Origin: MKUN01 sp964481425
GTDB lineage: Bacteria > Bacteroidota > Bacteroidia > Chitinophagales > Chitinophagaceae
Length of the DNA stretch: 64,000 nucleotides
Direction of reading: 5' to 3'
NCBI GenBank assembly: GCA_964481425.1
Contig: CAYZTM010000021.1
Location: forward strand, 1 to 64,000
Shown: positions 58,761 to 64,000 of the stretch, in pieces
Layout: each line of letters begins with the position of its first letter
How positions within the stretch are numbered: the first letter of the stretch is position 1
Notes under the pieces: model-generated
The model's database searches: none
Told to the model about the DNA's origin: nothing
What the model saw: only the letters and a program-made list of their open reading frames with translations
Made by a program: the position numbers and the translations under genes

Positions 58761-59348
58761 ATGACGCGATACATTCCGTTTTTTATACTGTGTTTGTTGA
58801 TAGTATCCTGCAAGCCGGAAACCTATACTCCAAAGCCCCGGGGCTACTACGCAGTGAGCTTCCCTAAGCATGAGTACCGTGCATTTGACAATGCCGGCTA
58901 CCCATATACATTCGAGTACCCGGTATATGGGAATATTGTAAAAGACACTATGTTCTTCGATAAGAAGGCGGAGAACCCATGGTGGATCGATATAGACTTC
59001 CCGTCTATCGGCGGTCGTCTATACATCAGCTATAAGGAAATATCAGCACAACAAACCTTTGATAAGTTATTGGGTGATGCCCACGAGCTAACCTATTGGC
59101 ATGATAAGAAGGCAAACTATATAGAACCACAATCGTTCGTAAACCCATATGGTGTTACGGGAGTACTGTTCAATGTAGGCGGCGACGCGGCATCGGCTTA
59201 TCAATTCATTGCCAGCGACTCGGTGAAACACTATCTGCGCGGGGCTTTATATTTTAATGTAACCCCCAATGCGGACTCGCTGAAGCCTATGAATGAATTC
59301 CTGGCAAAAGATATACAACATCTGCTGATGACGCTGAAATGGCGTTAG
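58761..59348 (+). CDS. gldD: Gliding motility lipoprotein GldD
   Basis: A 195-residue lipoprotein. The start at 58761 gives MTRYIPFFILCLLIVSC with a lipobox Cys; an in-frame ATG farther upstream is less likely. The mature part has the GldD hallmark KPRGYYAVSFPKHEYRAF, then YPYTFEYPVYGNIVKD, WWIDIDFPSIGGRLYISYK and the C-terminal DIQHLLMTLKWR. GldD is needed for gliding and T9SS function in Flavobacterium; in non-gliders it probably serves T9SS-related envelope assembly. This fits the three T9SS cargo genes elsewhere in the window. Confidence 0.9.
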   Translation: MTRYIPFFILCLLIVSCKPETYTPKPRGYYAVSFPKHEYRAFDNAGYPYTFEYPVYGNIVKDTMFFDKKAENPWWIDIDFPSIGGRLYISYKEISAQQTFDKLLGDAHELTYWHDKKANYIEPQSFVNPYGVTGVLFNVGGDAASAYQFIASDSVKHYLRGALYFNVTPNADSLKPMNEFLAKDIQHLLMTLKWR

Positions 59349-59425
59349 AATGATGCGGAAATGTGCCAACGATACATTATTTTTGCCAGCCTCTAAAACT
59401 CCTGTCAACTATTACACAAAATTTT

Positions 59426-59497
59426 GGTCCCGTAGTTCAATGGATAGAATAGAAGTTTCCTAAACTTTAGATCCAAGTTCGATTCTTGGCGGGACTA
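59426..59497 (+). tRNA. tRNA-Arg (anticodon CCT)
   Basis: A full cloverleaf can be folded: acceptor GGTCCCG with CGGGACT (59490-59496, one G-U pair), D stem GTTC/GAAT, anticodon stem GAAGT/ACTTT around loop TTCCTAA, and T stem CCAAG/CTTGG around TTCGATT. The anticodon CCT reads AGG (Arg). The discriminator is A; CCA is not encoded. A -7-like TATTTTTG lies about 30 nt upstream. Confidence 0.93.
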
Positions 59498-59537
59498 CTA
59501 AAGTGAGTGCGAGTGTGGGAGGAAATAGCGAATTAAG

Positions 59538-59562
59538 CGCAGGCGGGATGCCTGCGTTTTTT
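59538..59562 (+). terminator. Terminator after tRNA-Arg
   Basis: A 7-bp stem (CGCAGGC/GCCTGCG) with a five-base loop and six Ts directly after it, about 40 nt past the tRNA. Confidence 0.85.
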
Positions 59563-59594
59563 CATGATATTCAGCCTCATAGCATTGTAGACAA

Positions 59595-59630
59595 AAAAGA
59601 GCGTAGCGGCATGAACCGCTACGCTCTTTT
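59595..59630 (-). terminator. Bidirectional terminator at katG end
   Basis: A perfect 15-bp stem (AAAAGAGCGTAGCGG/CCGCTACGCTCTTTT) with a six-base loop lies 24 nt past the katG stop on the minus strand. Its A/T ends allow action on both strands. Confidence 0.85.
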
Positions 59631-59653
59631 AATCACTATGGGAAGCCTCTATG

Positions 59654-61870
<2,217 letters not shown>

Positions 61871-62090
61871 ATTGCATTAAGTGAACAAAAGAAATATCTA
61901 TTTCGAGGCACTAGCAAAATAGCATTTTAAGAGAAAACGGGTAAATGCAATACTTTATAGTTGCATCGGTTTTATCAATGGGATGCCCAAAAGGTGCTCA
62001 TCTTATATACCGATCTGATGGTTGAAATAATAAGTAGCCCCGACACACACTGCCGTGGTGTCTATAAAAAACAAGCTATTACCTTTGTTC

Positions 62091-63554
62091 TTAGCTATCC
62101 TTTGCAGGAATGCGCTTCAGGGTCTCCAGCAAGTAGGACCAGAATTTCTGTACAGAACTTACCTGTACACGCTCATCGGGAGAATGGGCGCCGAAGATAT
62201 TGGGACCAAATGATATCATCTGCATACCGGGATAATTGGTACCTAATATGCCACATTCCAAACCTGCGTGGATCGCATCAACTTTAGCAGCTTCATGGAA
62301 CATCTCGAGGTACAAGTCGCTCATAAGTTTTATAATAGGCGCATCCGGGCGTGGTTGCCAACCGGGATATGCCCCATTAGCAGTAACAGTCGCATCCATT
62401 AACTCAAACGTGCTGGTTATAGCATCGGCAAGGTCGCCCTTCTCCGTATCTACCGAACTACGTGTCAGGCACTGGATATTATAAGACCCTTCGCTTACCA
62501 ATACACGGGCAAGGTTGTTGGAGCTTTGCACCAGCCCATCTATTTCAGGGCTCATACGGTATATACCATTGGGGCAAGCATAGATCGCTCTTAATAATTT
62601 CTGCTGAAAACCTGCGTCCATTACCTTTCCCGGTAATGCTGCGTGTTCTATACTCACTTTAAGATTAGGGTCTGTACTGCGGTCTTCTTCACGAAGCATA
62701 GCTTCCGATGCAGCTACGGCCTCTTTTACTTTGTCGGCATTCTGTTCCGTAGTTACAATAACGGCAACTGATTCCCTGGGGATAGCATTGCGAAGGCTGC
62801 CACCGTCTATGGAAGCGATTTCAATATTGTGTTCTTTAGTGAGCTTCAGCAATATGCGGTTCATTGCCTTATTGGCATTGGCCCTGCCCAGTTGTATATC
62901 TACCCCCGAGTGACCACCGGTCAATCCTTTTACTGCCAGTTTGAAGGCAGTATTTCCTTTGGGCGACACCTGTTCATAAGTACCATTTGCGGTGATATCA
63001 ATGCCACCGGCGCAACCGATGGTCAGTTCATTGTCTTCTTCCGTATCCAGGTTCAGTAATATCCTGCCGTCCAGCAGGCCACCTTTCAATGCTAAAGCAC
63101 CCGTCATGCCTGTTTCTTCATCTATGGTAAACAAGGCCTCGATCGCAGGATGAAGTATGTCTTTAGATGCAAGCAGCGACATGATAGTGGCTACGCCGAT
63201 GCCATTATCCGCGCCTAAAGTTGTGCCCTTTGCTTTTACCCAGTCGCCATCCACATACATATCTATACCCTGTGTATCAAAATCGAAGTCTGTATCAGCA
63301 TTCTTTTGGTGTACCATATCCAGGTGGCTTTGCAGCACTATCGTCTGCCTGTCTTCCATACCCGGGCTGGCTTTCTTTTTTATAATGACATTACCGGCTT
63401 CGTCTACGCTTGTCGGAAGGCCAAGGCTTTCACCAAATGCTTTAACGAAAGCGATCACCCTCTGCTCCTTCTTTGAAGGACGGGGCACTGCGTTCAGGTC
63501 GGCAAAATGATTCCATAAAGCGGAGGGTTGCAACTGGCGTACTTGATCACTCAT
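62091..63554 (-). CDS. pepD: Aminoacyl-histidine dipeptidase (PepD, M20 family)
   Basis: A 487-residue zinc dipeptidase (Xaa-His dipeptidase, carnosinase-type). The metal and catalytic motifs are QSHLDMVHQ (His, Asp), GADNGIG, DEETGMTG (Glu base pair) and LLNLDTEEDNE. A lid or dimerisation domain follows (GLTGGHSGVDIQLGRANANKAMNRI), with a final HAGLECGILG...MQMISFGPNIFGAHSPDERV block that closes the active site. No signal peptide, so cytosolic peptide turnover. The 220 nt before katG and the 116 nt after this gene's start hold no supported gene. Confidence 0.94.
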   Translation of the reverse strand: MSDQVRQLQPSALWNHFADLNAVPRPSKKEQRVIAFVKAFGESLGLPTSVDEAGNVIIKKKASPGMEDRQTIVLQSHLDMVHQKNADTDFDFDTQGIDMYVDGDWVKAKGTTLGADNGIGVATIMSLLASKDILHPAIEALFTIDEETGMTGALALKGGLLDGRILLNLDTEEDNELTIGCAGGIDITANGTYEQVSPKGNTAFKLAVKGLTGGHSGVDIQLGRANANKAMNRILLKLTKEHNIEIASIDGGSLRNAIPRESVAVIVTTEQNADKVKEAVAASEAMLREEDRSTDPNLKVSIEHAALPGKVMDAGFQQKLLRAIYACPNGIYRMSPEIDGLVQSSNNLARVLVSEGSYNIQCLTRSSVDTEKGDLADAITSTFELMDATVTANGAYPGWQPRPDAPIIKLMSDLYLEMFHEAAKVDAIHAGLECGILGTNYPGMQMISFGPNIFGAHSPDERVQVSSVQKFWSYLLETLKRIPAKDS

Positions 63555-63670
63555 GTTCTTTTATTTTTTAGCAAGCGCTAATTTAGGCATCTTCAGGGAG
63601 AATACCTTCTGCCATAACCCTCCCAACGCAAGGCCATGAGTTTTAGATATATAGTGGAGATATAACAAGC

Positions 63671-64000
63671 CTACGTCGCCTGCCTTATCCATTCCTTTGC
63701 TTCTGCTTTCTGATCTACAGTAAAGAATCTTACCATTGCGGGTGTAAAAGGTTTCATGACGGATGCAAGCCATTTCTCCCATCGTTCATCACCCACCATT
63801 GCTATCCTCTCAAGGTCGTTGGTGTGTTTTATGTCGAATTTCATATCCTTCCAAAATGCGCTTGCCTCCCAGCCTTCAAAATCGTTCATCTCAAAATACC
63901 AGCGTATCTTACCGTACTCCCTTATGAGCATTTCCAGTTGAGGCACTACCTTATTATAATCGTCCTCATCCAGTTTTCCCGTTGCAGTGGTGTAGATCAC
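63671..64000 (-). CDS. SpoIIAA-like/STAS domain protein (5' end outside window)
   Basis: The frame is open to the window edge; the edge GTG is not a credible start, as relatives have about 15-20 more N-terminal residues. The visible part matches SpoIIAA-like (STAS/SEC14-like) proteins: ATGKLDEDDYNKVVPQLEMLI, IRWYFEMNDFEGWEASAFWKDM, ERIAMVGDERWEKW and a final VRFFTVDQKAEAKEWI. The family is widespread with unclear function, possibly lipid or ligand binding. About 109 residues are present. Confidence 0.8.
   Translation of the reverse strand: MIYTTATGKLDEDDYNKVVPQLEMLIREYGKIRWYFEMNDFEGWEASAFWKDMKFDIKHTNDLERIAMVGDERWEKWLASVMKPFTPAMVRFFTVDQKAEAKEWIRQAT

Noticed and set aside
63561..63782. A 73-residue minus-strand frame after the SpoIIAA-like gene
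   Set aside because: It overlaps the SpoIIAA-like gene in another frame and lacks coding character.

Overview
The window is a chromosomal stretch of a Bacteroidota bacterium, most likely a Chitinophagales/Chitinophagaceae-type organism. Supporting signs are a TonB receptor with a carboxypeptidase-like N-terminal domain, type IX secretion (T9SS) cargo of both sorting types, the gliding lipoprotein GldD, a three-gene succinate dehydrogenase operon, a type III pantothenate kinase, many Bacteroidota-restricted small proteins, and promoter-like TAnnTTTG (-7) motifs in place of canonical -10 boxes. Shine-Dalgarno sequences are mostly absent, so starts were chosen by family alignment, signal peptides and overlaps.

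Layout. 1-5.3 kb: the end of a DUF3347 gene and a TonB receptor, then a minus-strand block (hotdog dehydratase, lipoprotein, LolA, polysaccharide deacetylase) resembling the trafficking part of a flexirubin/aryl-polyene locus. 5.3-8.6 kb: overlapping housekeeping genes (DUF423, shikimate kinase, CinA, thioesterase, short-chain dehydrogenase). 8.7-14.5 kb: two tandem paralogous PKD-repeat T9SS type B proteins, an alpha/beta hydrolase and a DUF4105 protein. 14.6-18.1 kb: sdhCAB with a recognisable promoter and terminator. 18.2-26.9 kb: mixed housekeeping and surface genes (rhodanese, T9SS type A protein, PASTA protein, peptidyl-tRNA hydrolase, P5C dehydrogenase, porin-like protein, patatin). 27-34 kb: small membrane and secreted proteins, YdeI-like protein, acetyltransferase, an orphan phospholipase-D-fold protein and a DUF4468 protein, with two REP-like palindromic repeats about 3.3 kb apart.

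34.4-40 kb and 45-50 kb form a distinctly GC-rich tract (58% in the lines counted by hand): metG, an efflux adaptor, gpsA, lptC, an outer-membrane protein, coaX, a DUF4160/DUF2442 pair, a Lon-substrate-domain protein and an O-antigen ligase. An AT-rich island (about 40% GC in counted lines) at roughly 40.1-44.7 kb splits this tract. It carries a short-prokaryotic-Argonaute immune system of the SPARSA type (SIR2-APAZ protein plus a MID-PIWI Argonaute without the expected catalytic aspartate), an uncharacterised 175-residue companion, a small gene remnant, and a gene-free flank containing a tRNA-3'-end-like fragment. This is the most interesting part of the window: a probably horizontally acquired NAD-depleting abortive-infection module.

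50-64 kb: meaB, heparinase-family protein, UDP-GlcNAc 2-epimerase, WecA-type transferase (surface polysaccharide genes), a periplasmic-binding-fold protein with guaA, DUF3467, gldD, tRNA-Arg(CCT), katG, aminoacyl-histidine dipeptidase, and a truncated SpoIIAA-like gene at the right edge.

No rRNA, CRISPR array, intact insertion sequence, transposase or integrase was seen. Intergenic DNA is notable for repeats: three near-identical 46-bp units after metG, multiple AGAAAGT-type direct and inverted repeats around gpsA and before metG, and the REP-like elements.
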